This document shows positions 9,224 through 17,976 of a stretch of 64,000 nt of DNA, in pieces. Within the stretch, counting starts at the first letter, position 1; every line of letters begins with the position of its first letter. The notes under the pieces are model-generated. The model searched no databases and was not told where the DNA came from. It saw nothing but the letters and a program-made list of their open reading frames with translations. Where the stretch lies: positions 13,555-77,554 of the forward strand of contig DDCY01000015.1 in NCBI GenBank assembly GCA_002335865.1, read 5' to 3'. This DNA comes from Saprospiraceae bacterium UBA1994 (GTDB lineage Bacteria; Bacteroidota; Bacteroidia; Chitinophagales; Saprospiraceae). The position numbers were made by a program, and so were the translations under genes.

Positions 9224-9332
9224 CATCCTGTTTGCAGAAAGCTGTTACTTATAACGATTTTACAAATGTATTATCAACACATAGATAGATGTTTAATATA
9301 ACCGTAAAACACTTGAACTTAAAGACTCAAAT

Positions 9333-9406
9333 GGCTTCGTAGCTCAACTGGATAGAGTACTTGACTACGAATCAAGCGGTTGAAGGTTCGAATCCTTCCG
9401 AGGTCA
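9333..9406 (+). tRNA. tRNA-Arg (anticodon ACG)
   Basis: The gene is 74 bases long. Acceptor arms GGCTTCG (9333-9339) and CGAGGTC (9399-9405) pair with two wobble pairs, with discriminator A9406. The anticodon stem CTTGA/TCAAG holds loop CTACGAA, giving anticodon ACG, read as ICG after deamination. The T-arm is GAAGG-TTCGAAT-CCTTC. The 3' CCA is not encoded. It lies 100 bases before rpmB. Confidence 0.95.
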
Positions 9407-9506
9407 CTATTTTATTTGTTCAAAATAGTCTTTAGATTGAATAAAAAGTAACTGATTAAGCAACTGAAACAGATATATTTTTAATAATTACAAAATAAAC
9501 TTAGCG

Positions 9507-9755
9507 ATGTCTAGAGTTTGTCAACTTACAGGGAAAAGACCAATAGCAGGAAATAATGTGTCTCACTCTAACAGAAGGACTAAAAGAAGATTTCTTCCGA
9601 ATTTACACAAGAAGAAAATTTACATTCCTGAAGTAGATAGATGGGTAAACCTTAAAATATCCTCTACTGCACTGCGTACTATCAATAAACTTGGGGTCTA
9701 TGCTTATTTAAAAAAGCTAGAGGCTAAAGGAATAGATACTGGAGTAAAGCTCTAA
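9507..9755 (+). CDS. rpmB: 50S ribosomal protein L28
   Basis: The product has 82 residues, a usual length for bL28. It begins with the family signature SRVCQLTGKRPIAGNNVSHS and has the basic block NRRTKRRFLPNL and the conserved ISTAALRTI-like segment (SSTALRTINKLGV). bL28 binds 23S rRNA near the exit-site region of the large subunit. It heads the L28-L33-DUF4295-ftsY block, a conserved order in Bacteroidota. Confidence 0.97.
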   Translation: MSRVCQLTGKRPIAGNNVSHSNRRTKRRFLPNLHKKKIYIPEVDRWVNLKISSTALRTINKLGVYAYLKKLEAKGIDTGVKL

Positions 9756-9797
9756 GAACAAACATAATTTGTAAACACACTATAACCATTATAGATC

Positions 9798-9986
9798 ATG
9801 GCAAAGAAGTCAAAAGGTAATAGAAATCAGATCATTCTTGAGTGTACAGAACATAAAGCTTCTGGTATGTCAGGTACATCTAGATATGTTACAGAAAAAA
9901 ACAGAAAGAATACTCCTGATAGACTTGAACTCAAAAAGTACAATCCTATTATGAAGAAATATACTATTCATAAAGAAATCAAATAA
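9798..9986 (+). CDS. rpmG: 50S ribosomal protein L33
   Basis: The product has 62 residues. It has the L33 features QIILECTEHKASG, the RYVTEKNRKNTPDRLEL block and the C-terminal KKYNPIMKKYTIHKEIK. Only one Cys is present, so this is the zinc-independent type of bL33. It starts 42 bases after rpmB, and the next gene starts three bases after its stop. Confidence 0.97.
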   Translation: MAKKSKGNRNQIILECTEHKASGMSGTSRYVTEKNRKNTPDRLELKKYNPIMKKYTIHKEIK

Positions 9987-9988
9987 TC

Positions 9989-10162
9989 ATGGCTAAAGTA
10001 TCCAAGAACTCGAGAACAGGTAAAAGAGCTGCGGCTGGATCTGGTAGAGACCACATAAAAGTGATTAAATCTATAAAAGATCCTATAACCGGTAAGTATT
10101 CTTACAAGGAGCAAATTATTCATAAAGATAAGGTGAAAGCATTTTTCGCCGAGAATAAATAG
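9989..10162 (+). CDS. DUF4295 small basic protein
   Basis: This short gene has 57 codons and runs from ATG at 9989 to TAG at 10160-10162. The protein begins MAKVSKNSRTGKRAAAG, is very basic, and ends KVKAFFAENK. The core SIKDPITGKYSYKEQII resembles the KSPKTGAYTF core of DUF4295, a family found between rpmG and ftsY in Bacteroidota. It is probably ribosome-associated, judging from its charge and place. It starts three bases after rpmG and is followed by a strong terminator. Confidence 0.85.
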   Translation: MAKVSKNSRTGKRAAAGSGRDHIKVIKSIKDPITGKYSYKEQIIHKDKVKAFFAENK

Positions 10163-10216
10163 GTTCTATAAGTGTAGAGTATTGGCCAACAATACATATA
10201 CTTATTCAAAAGTATG

Positions 10217-10254
10217 ACAAAAGGCTTTTCTGTACTCCAGAAAGGCCTTTTGTT
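10217..10254 (+). terminator. Terminator after the ribosomal block
   Basis: CAAAAGGCTTTTCTG and CAGAAAGGCCTTTTG form a long stem around loop TACTC, with T-rich sequence on both sides. It separates the rpmB-rpmG-DUF4295 transcript from ftsY. Confidence 0.8.
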
Positions 10255-10332
10255 GTTACAATTTACCTGCTTAGTTATATTATAAAGCTAGCTTTAAGGA
10301 GTTTTTTATTAAAAATCATAAAATGATATTCA

Positions 10333-11286
10333 ATGAGTTTTTTTAAGAAGTTTTTTACTAAAAAAAAGGAAGAGGAATTAGATAAAGGATTAGAAAGGAC
10401 GAAAGACAGCTTTTTAGGTAAACTAGGAAAAGCAGTAGCTGGTAAAGCCACCATTGATGAGGAGTTTCTAGATAATCTCGAACAAATACTCATAGAATCT
10501 GATGTAGGCTTAGAAACGACAGTTAAGATTATAGATAGACTAGAAGCACGCGTGGCTAAGGACAAATATTTAAATACCTCAGAACTTAACAGTATTCTCA
10601 AGGAAGAAATAATCAGTCTACTTACAAATAATAACACAGAAGATATAGAAGACTTCACTTTTCCTGAGAACAGCAAACCATATGTGATAATGGTAGTAGG
10701 TGTTAATGGTGTAGGAAAAACGACAACAATAGGAAAACTAGCTTACCAGTACAAAAACCGTGGAAAAGGAGTAGTGCTTGGTGCCGGAGATACTTTCCGC
10801 GCTGCCGCAGTTGATCAACTTAAAATTTGGGCTGATCGAGCAAAAACGCTCTTCTTCAGTAAAGGTATGTATACAGATCCCGCTGCTGTAGGATACGAAG
10901 CTGTCCAATTTGCCGAAAACATGTCATTGGATGTATGTATCATAGATACTGCCGGTAGGCTACATACTAAGAAGCATTTAATGGAAGAACTTTCAAAAAT
11001 AAAAAGATCAATAGATAAAAAGATGCCTGGTGCGCCTCACGAAGTACTCCTAGTACTAGATGGAACTACAGGACAAAACGCTATTGAACAAGCTCGACGA
11101 TTTACTGAAGTGACTAATGTTACTGCGCTGGCTATCACAAAGTTAGATGGTACTGCTAAGGGTGGAGTTGTATTAGGCATCTCTGATCAGTTCCATATCC
11201 CTATCAAGTATATTGGTATGGGAGAAGGTATAGATCAACTACAAGTTTTCAACAAACGAGCTTACGTCGAAAGTTTATTCAAATAA
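10333..11286 (+). CDS. ftsY: Signal recognition particle receptor FtsY
   Basis: The product has 317 residues. It is the membrane-associated GTPase that docks SRP-ribosome complexes at the Sec translocon. A short, very basic N-terminus (SFFKKFFTKKK) replaces the long acidic A domain of E. coli. An N domain helical bundle follows, then the G domain: P-loop GVNGVGKTT (about residues 123-131), DTAGRLHTKK, and TKLDGTAKGG for guanine specificity. The C-terminal amphipathic helix region includes GEGIDQLQVF. The length is typical of Bacteroidota FtsY. Confidence 0.97.
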   Translation: MSFFKKFFTKKKEEELDKGLERTKDSFLGKLGKAVAGKATIDEEFLDNLEQILIESDVGLETTVKIIDRLEARVAKDKYLNTSELNSILKEEIISLLTNNNTEDIEDFTFPENSKPYVIMVVGVNGVGKTTTIGKLAYQYKNRGKGVVLGAGDTFRAAAVDQLKIWADRAKTLFFSKGMYTDPAAVGYEAVQFAENMSLDVCIIDTAGRLHTKKHLMEELSKIKRSIDKKMPGAPHEVLLVLDGTTGQNAIEQARRFTEVTNVTALAITKLDGTAKGGVVLGISDQFHIPIKYIGMGEGIDQLQVFNKRAYVESLFK

Positions 11287-11305
11287 CATGGATTAAACAT
11301 ACCAG

Positions 11306-11716
11306 ATGGAACATACTATTGAAGATACTAAGAAAGTAGAAATTCTTAAAAACAAGCTTCTAATTAAAGTAGAGCAACTTTTAAAAGAGGAAGATGAATT
11401 CCTGCCGTTTGGGCTAATTCAAGATGAAGATGGCAAATTTAGGTTGCTGAGTATTTCTAATGATGATGATGAATATACCACAAACAAAGCTGTAAACTCT
11501 ATCAAAGCACATATTGATTCACAAGTAAGTAATGTAGACGAGAATCATTCCGGTGGTTTTTGCCAAGATTTCCTTATTAATGATAGTGATGCCATCCAAC
11601 TCAATCTCATTAGCAAATTTTCTGAAGGTTGGATCTCGATCTATCTACCCTACTTTATCCAAGAAAATAGAAAAATAACATACGGCTCTATAATTCTAGG
11701 TGAACCTATGGAATAA
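11306..11716 (+). CDS. Hypothetical protein
   Basis: The product has 136 residues and no signal peptide, membrane segment or cysteine cluster. It is acidic with a long helical N-terminus (about 5-30), followed by alternating strands such as KFRLLSIS and GWISIYLPYF. The gene starts 20 bases after ftsY on the same strand and so is probably cotranscribed. I do not recognise the family. The compact alpha/beta pattern recalls small stress or immunity-type folds, but nothing in the sequence proves that. Confidence 0.55.
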   Translation: MEHTIEDTKKVEILKNKLLIKVEQLLKEEDEFLPFGLIQDEDGKFRLLSISNDDDEYTTNKAVNSIKAHIDSQVSNVDENHSGGFCQDFLINDSDAIQLNLISKFSEGWISIYLPYFIQENRKITYGSIILGEPME

Positions 11717-11736
11717 GATTATTAATCTTGCGAAAA

Positions 11737-12555
11737 CTATATTACTCTCTTAATCACCCTCAATATATGCGAATACTTCTTAGCCTCTAAGTTATATATA
11801 CCATAGTGGTCAAGATGATCTATTCGTACTCGACCACTCGCGTGGATAATCTTATTATCAGATATTACAATACCGACATGTATGACCTTGCCATCCTTGT
11901 TGACAAAATAAGCAAGATCCCCAATAGACGCCGCTTCAACAAAATCTATCGTTTCGCCATATTCAGCTTGCTGATATGCATCGCGTGGAAGATAAATACC
12001 TAACATCTTGAATACTATCTGGGTAAAGCCACTACAATCAATACCAAATGGGGAGCGACCACCCCAGAGGTAAGGAGCATTGAGATATTTGCAAGAAATC
12101 TTAGTAATAATCTCTGGTGTTAATAATAAATCTGCGCTGTCCAGTACTTGACCACTAAATATATACTTTCCAGAAGGTAACTTATAGTTCATACCATCAA
12201 AATGAGGTAATGATGATCCCATTAATATAGGCTGCGAGACATCATCAGATATAATCGCCTGCGAATACTCAAGACAGTGAGCTGTGGTATTAGAATACTT
12301 CTCATGCTCTTCTGCAGTAATGAAGTACAATTGCTTGGGATCTACCCAACCTTCATAACTATCATAATCCAATTGTATTTTGACCCAACTGTTATTCTTT
12401 CGTTTGATGATCTGGCAAGTCTCTCCGTAGAGTAGTTGAGTCACTACCTCAGACTGATCCTCTGGTTGACGCCTAACAGGTATCACACTAAGATGGCAGA
12501 TCGAATGATCTAACTGTATCTTTACTTTTCTCTTCTTTACCTTTTTAATACGCAT
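11737..12555 (-). CDS. NlpC/P60 cysteine peptidase with SH3-like domain
   Basis: The product has 272 residues. The SH3-like region (about 17-80) includes VVTQLLYGETCQII and SWVKIQLD. A linker leads to the NlpC/P60 domain with Cys174 in GIDCSGF, His226 in VIHVGIV and the third polar residue His238 in IIHASG. These enzymes cut gamma-D-Glu to diamino acid bonds in peptidoglycan stem peptides. No signal peptide is visible: the N-terminus is strongly basic (MRIKKVKKRKVKIQL). This suggests cytoplasmic recycling of muropeptides, consistent with the mpl gene at 58.5 kb, or a non-classical route. It converges with the gene before it. Confidence 0.88.
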   Translation of the reverse strand: MRIKKVKKRKVKIQLDHSICHLSVIPVRRQPEDQSEVVTQLLYGETCQIIKRKNNSWVKIQLDYDSYEGWVDPKQLYFITAEEHEKYSNTTAHCLEYSQAIISDDVSQPILMGSSLPHFDGMNYKLPSGKYIFSGQVLDSADLLLTPEIITKISCKYLNAPYLWGGRSPFGIDCSGFTQIVFKMLGIYLPRDAYQQAEYGETIDFVEAASIGDLAYFVNKDGKVIHVGIVISDNKIIHASGRVRIDHLDHYGIYNLEAKKYSHILRVIKRVI

Positions 12556-12786
12556 TATCTGTATGTAGCACCGATAATTATGCCAAACTCTGCCATTCTA
12601 AATATTATTTTTGATGTATAGCTATTATTCAATTAAAGCACCATTCAATTTTAACGCGTATTTTAGGGATATAACTCAATAAATGTGTTAGAAATACTTT
12701 TTAAAATTCAGCAAAACAACAAAAGGCTAACTCAAACGGTATAAGCGAATATCCATATAATTTCCTAGTAGTTTATAATATATGTT

Positions 12787-12794
12787 TAGTTTTG
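12787..12794 (+). promoter_or_regulatory. -7 promoter box immediately before a PorP/SprF gene
   Basis: TAGTTTTG fits TAnnTTTG and ends only four bases before the ATG at 12799. If used, the transcript would start at or next to the start codon, giving a leaderless mRNA. Confidence 0.45.
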
Positions 12795-12798
12795 TAAT

Positions 12799-13881
12799 AT
12801 GATTCGAAATGCCATTTCACGTATTTTCACTATCCTTTATTTCACAGGTATTCTATTATTGTCATTACTGACAGATACTAAAGCTCAGGATGCTCATTTT
12901 TCTCAATTTTATAGTGCTCCACTTCTTCTCAATCCTGCGTTGGCAGGAACTATAGATGGTACTTTTAGAATATCTACCGTGTATCGTGATCAATGGAGAT
13001 CAGCATTAGAACAGCCACTCAAGACCTATACATTTAGTGGAGATACTAAGTTTGAAATAGGGCAAACTTCAAAACAATCAGACTTAGTCGGTATAGGTAT
13101 GACAATATATGCAGATCGAGCTGGCCTCTTTAATCTTAACACAACTACAGTAACACTTACTGGCGCATATCACAAAGGTATTTCCGCAAAAAATAATAGT
13201 TATCTGAGTCTTGGTTTTCAAACAGGGATTTCTCAAAGAAGTATCGGATATGAAGAACTTTCATTCGGAGATCAATTCAACGCCATTGATGGATATACCT
13301 TAAACACGCTAGAAGAATTACCACCCAACAACTATGGTATCGCCGACTTTTCTATTGGATTATTATATACTACGACACCTTCTAAAGACATGAGTTTTAA
13401 TATCGGTGGTGGCTATTTTCATTTCAACCAGCCTAATATATCGTTCTACAGTAAAGATGATAATGTAAACCCTGCTCTTATCAAAGAAAATACATTAAAA
13501 GCTAAACTGAGTCTTCACACAAGCATGAGTTATAGTACATCAGAAGGTATAAGATGGAACCCAAGAATAATGTACCTGCAGCAAGGGCAGCATAATGAGG
13601 TCAATACGGGTCTTGGTATTAGATTACAGCCTAATCCAGGCAAGGCACAGGCAATTCATTTTGGTCCTTGGCTAAGAGGTACAAATAACGTAAACGGCTT
13701 TGGAGTAGAGTCAGTAATCCTAATGGCAGGATTTGAAGTGAATAACTGGATATTTGGTATATCCTACGATCAAAACCTAGGAGACTTATCAGGAACTAGA
13801 CACGGCCTTAACACCTTCGAAGTGTCCATTACCTATATTGGTGAACATGATAATAGTATTGGATGGTGTCCTGAGTTTTAG
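12799..13881 (+). CDS. PorP/SprF family T9SS outer-membrane protein
   Basis: The product has 360 residues. After a signal peptide ending DTKAQ, the mature part starts DAHFSQFYSAPLLLNPALAG, a hallmark of the PorP/SprF family. The rest alternates strands with aromatic ends, as in an outer-membrane beta-barrel. SprF-like proteins are needed for export and attachment of particular T9SS cargo such as SprB. A SprB-repeat protein gene follows 260 bases downstream, a plausible but unproven partner. A second member of the family is at 31.2 kb in an operon with a giant type B cargo. Confidence 0.9.
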   Translation: MIRNAISRIFTILYFTGILLLSLLTDTKAQDAHFSQFYSAPLLLNPALAGTIDGTFRISTVYRDQWRSALEQPLKTYTFSGDTKFEIGQTSKQSDLVGIGMTIYADRAGLFNLNTTTVTLTGAYHKGISAKNNSYLSLGFQTGISQRSIGYEELSFGDQFNAIDGYTLNTLEELPPNNYGIADFSIGLLYTTTPSKDMSFNIGGGYFHFNQPNISFYSKDDNVNPALIKENTLKAKLSLHTSMSYSTSEGIRWNPRIMYLQQGQHNEVNTGLGIRLQPNPGKAQAIHFGPWLRGTNNVNGFGVESVILMAGFEVNNWIFGISYDQNLGDLSGTRHGLNTFEVSITYIGEHDNSIGWCPEF

Positions 13882-14144
13882 TTTTACTAAAAAATGATAT
13901 CAAAGCCGCTAAATAGACAAAACAAATGAGATAAAGGTCTGCTTATTGATACAATAAATTTCCCGAAGATCTCCAAGTATAATTAGACTTCATTACTTCA
14001 CTCCTAGAAATGAAGTACGGACTTTTACTAGTACATGTGATGAAAAATTCAAAAAAAGATGGATATCTAAAATTGAAGTACTCTTTAATAAAACGTTTTA
14101 TTTTCTTCAATCTCAATTCATTGAAGGTATTTAAATTAATAACA

Positions 14145-16583
14145 ATGTTCAAAATTCAAAATGTAGCAATCGTTTCTTTAATTTTATGTAGCTTACTGAT
14201 AGCTTTTTCAGGTTCTCATCCTACATCTTCCTCTGGCGGATATACATCGGCACCGGGAGATGGAGTCTGCTCTCAATGCCATACTGACAATAACACTTCG
14301 CTTGATGGAGACTTTACTGTAACTGGTATTCCCGTAGATATTGAGGCCAATACAACGTATACAGTCGATATACAATTAACTAATCCAAGTGGAAATGCCT
14401 CGCGTGGCGGATTCCAAATATTAGCCTTGGATGCAGATAATACTCAAGGCGGTACATGGAGTAATGTTGGTACAGGATCAGTTTTAAAAACCGTTATTGG
14501 AAAAACATATTTAGGTCATCAAGGGTCACAATCTTTTCCTGCTAGTAATGAGCTTAACTGGACCGCGGATTGGACCGCGCCGGATGAAGAAGACGCTACT
14601 TTCAACTTTTACGCCGTAAGTATTTTGGCTAACGGTGGCAATGGAAATCAAAATGATAGATTTTTACAACAACAATTTGATGCTACCATACCAGACGTAG
14701 CAATACCATTGACACTATCTATCGATCTAGTAGCTAATGCCACATGTGCCAACTCTAGTGATGGTAGTGCTACAGTGATTATTAGTGGAGGTGAGGCGCC
14801 TTACGATATAATATGGGAAAATGGAGAAACGACCGAAACTGCAACCATGCTACCTGTTGGAAATACATTTGCAGTTGTCACTGATGCTGCAGGATTTTCT
14901 GCAGAGGCAGAAATCATAATAAATTATATTTTAGAACTTGAAATTGACATTGTTGATCTTAATAATGCTAGTTGTTTTGGAACACCGGATGGAAGTATTA
15001 GTCTATCAGTCCCCAATGGAACAGAGCCAATAAATTATGAATGGTCTAACGGTGAAACAGGAAACACTATTACTAATATTTTTAGCGGAACCTATACAGT
15101 AATAGCAACCGATGCTAATGGATGTGACGCTACGCTCGATATTCTTATTACCGAGCCGGACGAACTAGAGGTCAATCAAACAATGGATATGCCATCATGT
15201 AATGGTGATGAAGATGGGTTTATAATACTTTCTGTTACTGGAGGTATATCTCCCTTTTCATTTTCTTGGGAAGACGGTTCACAAAACGAAAGCAACTTCA
15301 ACCTTACAGCAGGAACATACTTAACTACAATTACTGATTTCAATGAATGCATTACAGTAATTTCTACAGAATTAACGGAACCATTGGCACTTAATCTTGA
15401 CAGTACTATTATTGAACATCCTGTTTGCAATGGAGACACCAATGGAACTATTACCGTGACACCTATGGGAGGAATATCGGGATACGATTACTCTTGGAGC
15501 AATGGTTCTACGACACAAACTATATCTGGATTGTCTGAAGGAGAATATATGCTAACTGTTACAGATTCTGAAAATTGTTCTCAAAGCGAGACATATACAT
15601 TGTTAAATCAAATAGAACTAATAATATCTACATCTAGTACCGCTGAAAGTAGTCCTGGTGCTAGTGATGGTGCGGCTACTGTTGAAATAATATCTGGTGG
15701 AATCACACCATATGAATACGAGTGGTCTACAGGTGATACTACAGCAACTGCCAATAACTTAATCTCCGGAGCATATAATGTAACTGTAACGGATGCCAAT
15801 GGATGTAGTGTGGACGGTATGGCCATAGTATCTTCAGGTGATTGTTCACTTTCCACAGTAGTGGATATATTACCCGTAACATGTAATGGTGATAACAATG
15901 GATCTGTATTGGTAACAGTAGAGAATGCAATAGCGCCCGTTTCTTTTCTCTGGTCGGACGGATCGATTATCGGTAATAGATCTAATCTCGCAGCAGATAC
16001 GTACAGTTTGATCGTATTTGATAATGCAGGATGTAGCGATACAGTGATGAATATTATTATATCAGAGCCGCTTGAATTAAACGCTCAAATAAGTACAACT
16101 CCAACCACTACAAATATCACTTCTGATGGTGAAATCGTAATCACTGCAGGAGGAGGTACTGGTCCTTACAATATTAAACTACTCGATGCTAACGGTGAAG
16201 AAGTTGCTGTAAATGAAACTGGTATATTTAGTAATATACCCTCTGGTATTTACGGTGCGTTAGTGATCGATGACAATGGGTGCGATTTGACTATAGATTT
16301 TATTGAAGTTACATTCGTGACAAGTACATCGGACTTATTTGAAACTTACGGCATATTGACATACCCTAATCCTGTGACTCATCAGTTGACTGTTTCTGTA
16401 AAGGAATTTGCGTCGAATCTAGATATATCCCTTAGGACAATAAAAGGAAAGCTAATATGGTCAGATAAGGGAAAATCTAGAGTCATATCAATTGATCTCT
16501 CAGATCACACACCGGGACTGTATCTGCTATCAGTAGCAGACCAAAAACATACGACAACACGTAAAATCAGTATTCTGCATTAA
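14145..16583 (+). CDS. Choice-anchor V domain protein with SprB-like repeats and T9SS sorting domain
   Basis: The product has 812 residues from the ATG at 14145, which begins a good signal peptide (VAIVSLILCSLLIAFSGS); an in-frame ATG at 14010 would put 45 residues before it. Residues about 30-190 match the Reeler-like choice-anchor V domain and include one c-type haem-like motif CSQCH. Seven SprB-type repeats of about 75 residues follow, each with a pattern such as CNGDTNGTI, then WSNG and GxYxLTVTDxxGC. The end is a type A sorting domain (YPNPVTHQLTV, then PGLYLLSV). It is probably a surface protein exported by T9SS, perhaps an adhesin. Confidence 0.85.
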   Translation: MFKIQNVAIVSLILCSLLIAFSGSHPTSSSGGYTSAPGDGVCSQCHTDNNTSLDGDFTVTGIPVDIEANTTYTVDIQLTNPSGNASRGGFQILALDADNTQGGTWSNVGTGSVLKTVIGKTYLGHQGSQSFPASNELNWTADWTAPDEEDATFNFYAVSILANGGNGNQNDRFLQQQFDATIPDVAIPLTLSIDLVANATCANSSDGSATVIISGGEAPYDIIWENGETTETATMLPVGNTFAVVTDAAGFSAEAEIIINYILELEIDIVDLNNASCFGTPDGSISLSVPNGTEPINYEWSNGETGNTITNIFSGTYTVIATDANGCDATLDILITEPDELEVNQTMDMPSCNGDEDGFIILSVTGGISPFSFSWEDGSQNESNFNLTAGTYLTTITDFNECITVISTELTEPLALNLDSTIIEHPVCNGDTNGTITVTPMGGISGYDYSWSNGSTTQTISGLSEGEYMLTVTDSENCSQSETYTLLNQIELIISTSSTAESSPGASDGAATVEIISGGITPYEYEWSTGDTTATANNLISGAYNVTVTDANGCSVDGMAIVSSGDCSLSTVVDILPVTCNGDNNGSVLVTVENAIAPVSFLWSDGSIIGNRSNLAADTYSLIVFDNAGCSDTVMNIIISEPLELNAQISTTPTTTNITSDGEIVITAGGGTGPYNIKLLDANGEEVAVNETGIFSNIPSGIYGALVIDDNGCDLTIDFIEVTFVTSTSDLFETYGILTYPNPVTHQLTVSVKEFASNLDISLRTIKGKLIWSDKGKSRVISIDLSDHTPGLYLLSVADQKHTTTRKISILH

Positions 16584-16616
16584 GATATTAGTACAAAAAT
16601 TAATAAAAAAGGGTTT

Positions 16617-16659
16617 AACAGTCTCTTAAGTAAATATGCCTAGGAGACTGTTTAATTTT
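16617..16659 (+). terminator. Terminator after the SprB-repeat gene
   Basis: AACAGTCTC (16617-16625) pairs with GAGACTGTT (16644-16652) over a loop of 18 bases, followed by TAATTTT. The T-rich tail overlaps TAATTTTG (16653-16660), a possible -7 box for the next gene. Confidence 0.55.
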
Positions 16660-16681
16660 GTGGAAGTTCACAATTACATAC

Positions 16682-17077
16682 ATGAAATTCATAAGCACAA
16701 TTTTAACTCTTTGGATATTTTTGCAAATGTCTAACGCACAGACAGGCTTGGATATAATGAAATTTGAATACGAAACCTACAATCTAGGGCCTATCAACAA
16801 AGGTGAAAAACGAGAATTCTCTTATACATTTACTAATGTAGGCAAAGAAGATATACAAATAGACTTAGTATCTGGATGTGATTGTACAACTCTTGATTGG
16901 ACCAGACTACCAATCAAACCGTCTGGTACTGGCACTATTGAAGTTATCTTTGATAGTACGGAGAAAGAAGACTCCGAATCTGTTGATATCGACATCTATC
17001 TTAAAAACATTAATCCGAAAACTGGGCATCCAATACTTAAGATAATAGATTATTCATTTCAATTAGTCAAAGAATAA
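16682..17077 (+). CDS. DUF1573 domain secreted protein
   Basis: The product has 131 residues from the ATG at 16682, which starts a signal peptide (FISTILTLWIFLQMSNA). The mature part is one DUF1573 immunoglobulin-like domain: EYETYNLGPINKGEKREF, then FTNVGKEDIQI, the conserved cysteine pair in SGCDCTT, and a strand IEVIFDST. DUF1573 is common in exported Bacteroidota proteins; its role is unknown. A TTG at 16658 would add eight residues, but it lies inside a possible -7 box, so I prefer the ATG. Confidence 0.85.
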   Translation: MKFISTILTLWIFLQMSNAQTGLDIMKFEYETYNLGPINKGEKREFSYTFTNVGKEDIQIDLVSGCDCTTLDWTRLPIKPSGTGTIEVIFDSTEKEDSESVDIDIYLKNINPKTGHPILKIIDYSFQLVKE

Positions 17078-17108
17078 TCACTTTTACAAAAATATAGGAC
17101 ATCAATTT

Positions 17109-17140
17109 TTGCAGAATAATATTAGTTATTGCTATATTTG
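17109..17140 (+). promoter_or_regulatory. Promoter of the yceI-like gene
   Basis: TTG at 17109-17111 and TATATTTG at 17133-17140 fit the Bacteroidota -33/-7 pair with 21 bases between. The start codon is 41 bases downstream. Confidence 0.55.
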
Positions 17141-17180
17141 TTTCAACATATTTTGTAACAACATATAAACAATTATTAAA

Positions 17181-17750
17181 ATGAAATTCAAAAATTTAAT
17201 TCTACCGGTCCTAATGCTTCTTACATTCTCAATATTTGGAAATGTAGACCCTATCAAGATCAATACTGAAAAAAGTACTATCTCTTGGGTAGGTAAGAAA
17301 ATTACCGGTCAACACAGTGGCACAATTAGTATCAAATCGGGTGAACTGCTAATGGACGATGACAAACTAACAGGCGGATCATTTGTTATAGATATGTCTT
17401 CTTTATCAGTAGAGGACTTAAAAGCTGGTCAAGGAAAGGAAAAACTAGAAGGACATCTTAATTCAGATGACTTTTTTGGTATCAATAAATATCCAGAAGC
17501 TACATTAAGTATTATTAATGTAATAGGTATTGGCAAAGGGCAATACAAAGTGCAAGCAAATATCACTATCAAAGATAAACTACAGGAAATATCATTCGAT
17601 GCAAATATTGGAAAAGGCATGGCAACTGCAGAAATCACAATCGACAGAACTAAGCATGATATTAGGTATGGGTCAGGAAGTTTCTTTGATAACCTAGGAG
17701 ATAATATGATAAATGATGATTTTGTTTTGACGGTAAATCTTGTTTTCTAG
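17181..17750 (+). CDS. YceI family periplasmic lipid-binding protein
   Basis: The product has 189 residues with a signal peptide (LILPVLMLLTFSIFG). The mature protein follows the YceI lipocalin-like pattern: INTEKSTISWVGKKITGQHSGTI-type start, GGSFVIDMSSL, LEGHLNSDDFFGINKYPEA, and the C-terminal DNMINDDFVLTVNLVF. YceI proteins bind isoprenoid chains or amphiphiles in the periplasm. It is a single gene with its own promoter and a long palindromic terminator. Confidence 0.93.
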   Translation: MKFKNLILPVLMLLTFSIFGNVDPIKINTEKSTISWVGKKITGQHSGTISIKSGELLMDDDKLTGGSFVIDMSSLSVEDLKAGQGKEKLEGHLNSDDFFGINKYPEATLSIINVIGIGKGQYKVQANITIKDKLQEISFDANIGKGMATAEITIDRTKHDIRYGSGSFFDNLGDNMINDDFVLTVNLVF

Positions 17751-17846
17751 TTTAATTGAATTTTTATATTTTACTTATGATTAACAACTGTCACTTATTC
17801 TCACTGCATTATAAATGATTTATTAGATCAAACGACGCTATTAATC

Positions 17847-17899
17847 TTAAATACAAAAGGCCTTCTTCAAGTCAATTGAAGAAGGCCTTTTGTATTTAA
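17847..17899. terminator. Perfect 24-bp palindromic terminator
   Basis: The arms 17847-17870 and 17876-17899 are exact reverse complements of 24 bases around loop GTCAA. The A- and T-rich ends allow it to act on both strands. It ends the yceI transcript. Confidence 0.85.
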
Positions 17900-17921
17900 A
17901 CGAGATAAGAATTCACAGCAC

Positions 17922-17949
17922 AAAAAAGGGAGACCAAAATGATCTCCCT
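17922..17949 (-). terminator. Terminator of the OmpA/TSP3 gene
   Basis: AGGGAGA (17927-17933) pairs with TCTCCCT (17943-17949). On the minus strand the stem is followed by a T run (A run 17922-17927 on the plus strand), 28 bases after the stop of the OmpA gene. Confidence 0.7.
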
Positions 17950-17976
17950 ACTAAAAATATATTTCTTTTTCAGATT

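Noticed and set aside
9407..9506. Ribosomal-protein autoregulatory RNA before rpmB
   Set aside because: The leader is short and AT-rich, with no stable hairpin visible.
14010..14144. Upstream in-frame extension of the choice-anchor V gene
   Set aside because: The extension would put 45 residues before the signal peptide, so the ATG at 14145 is preferred.
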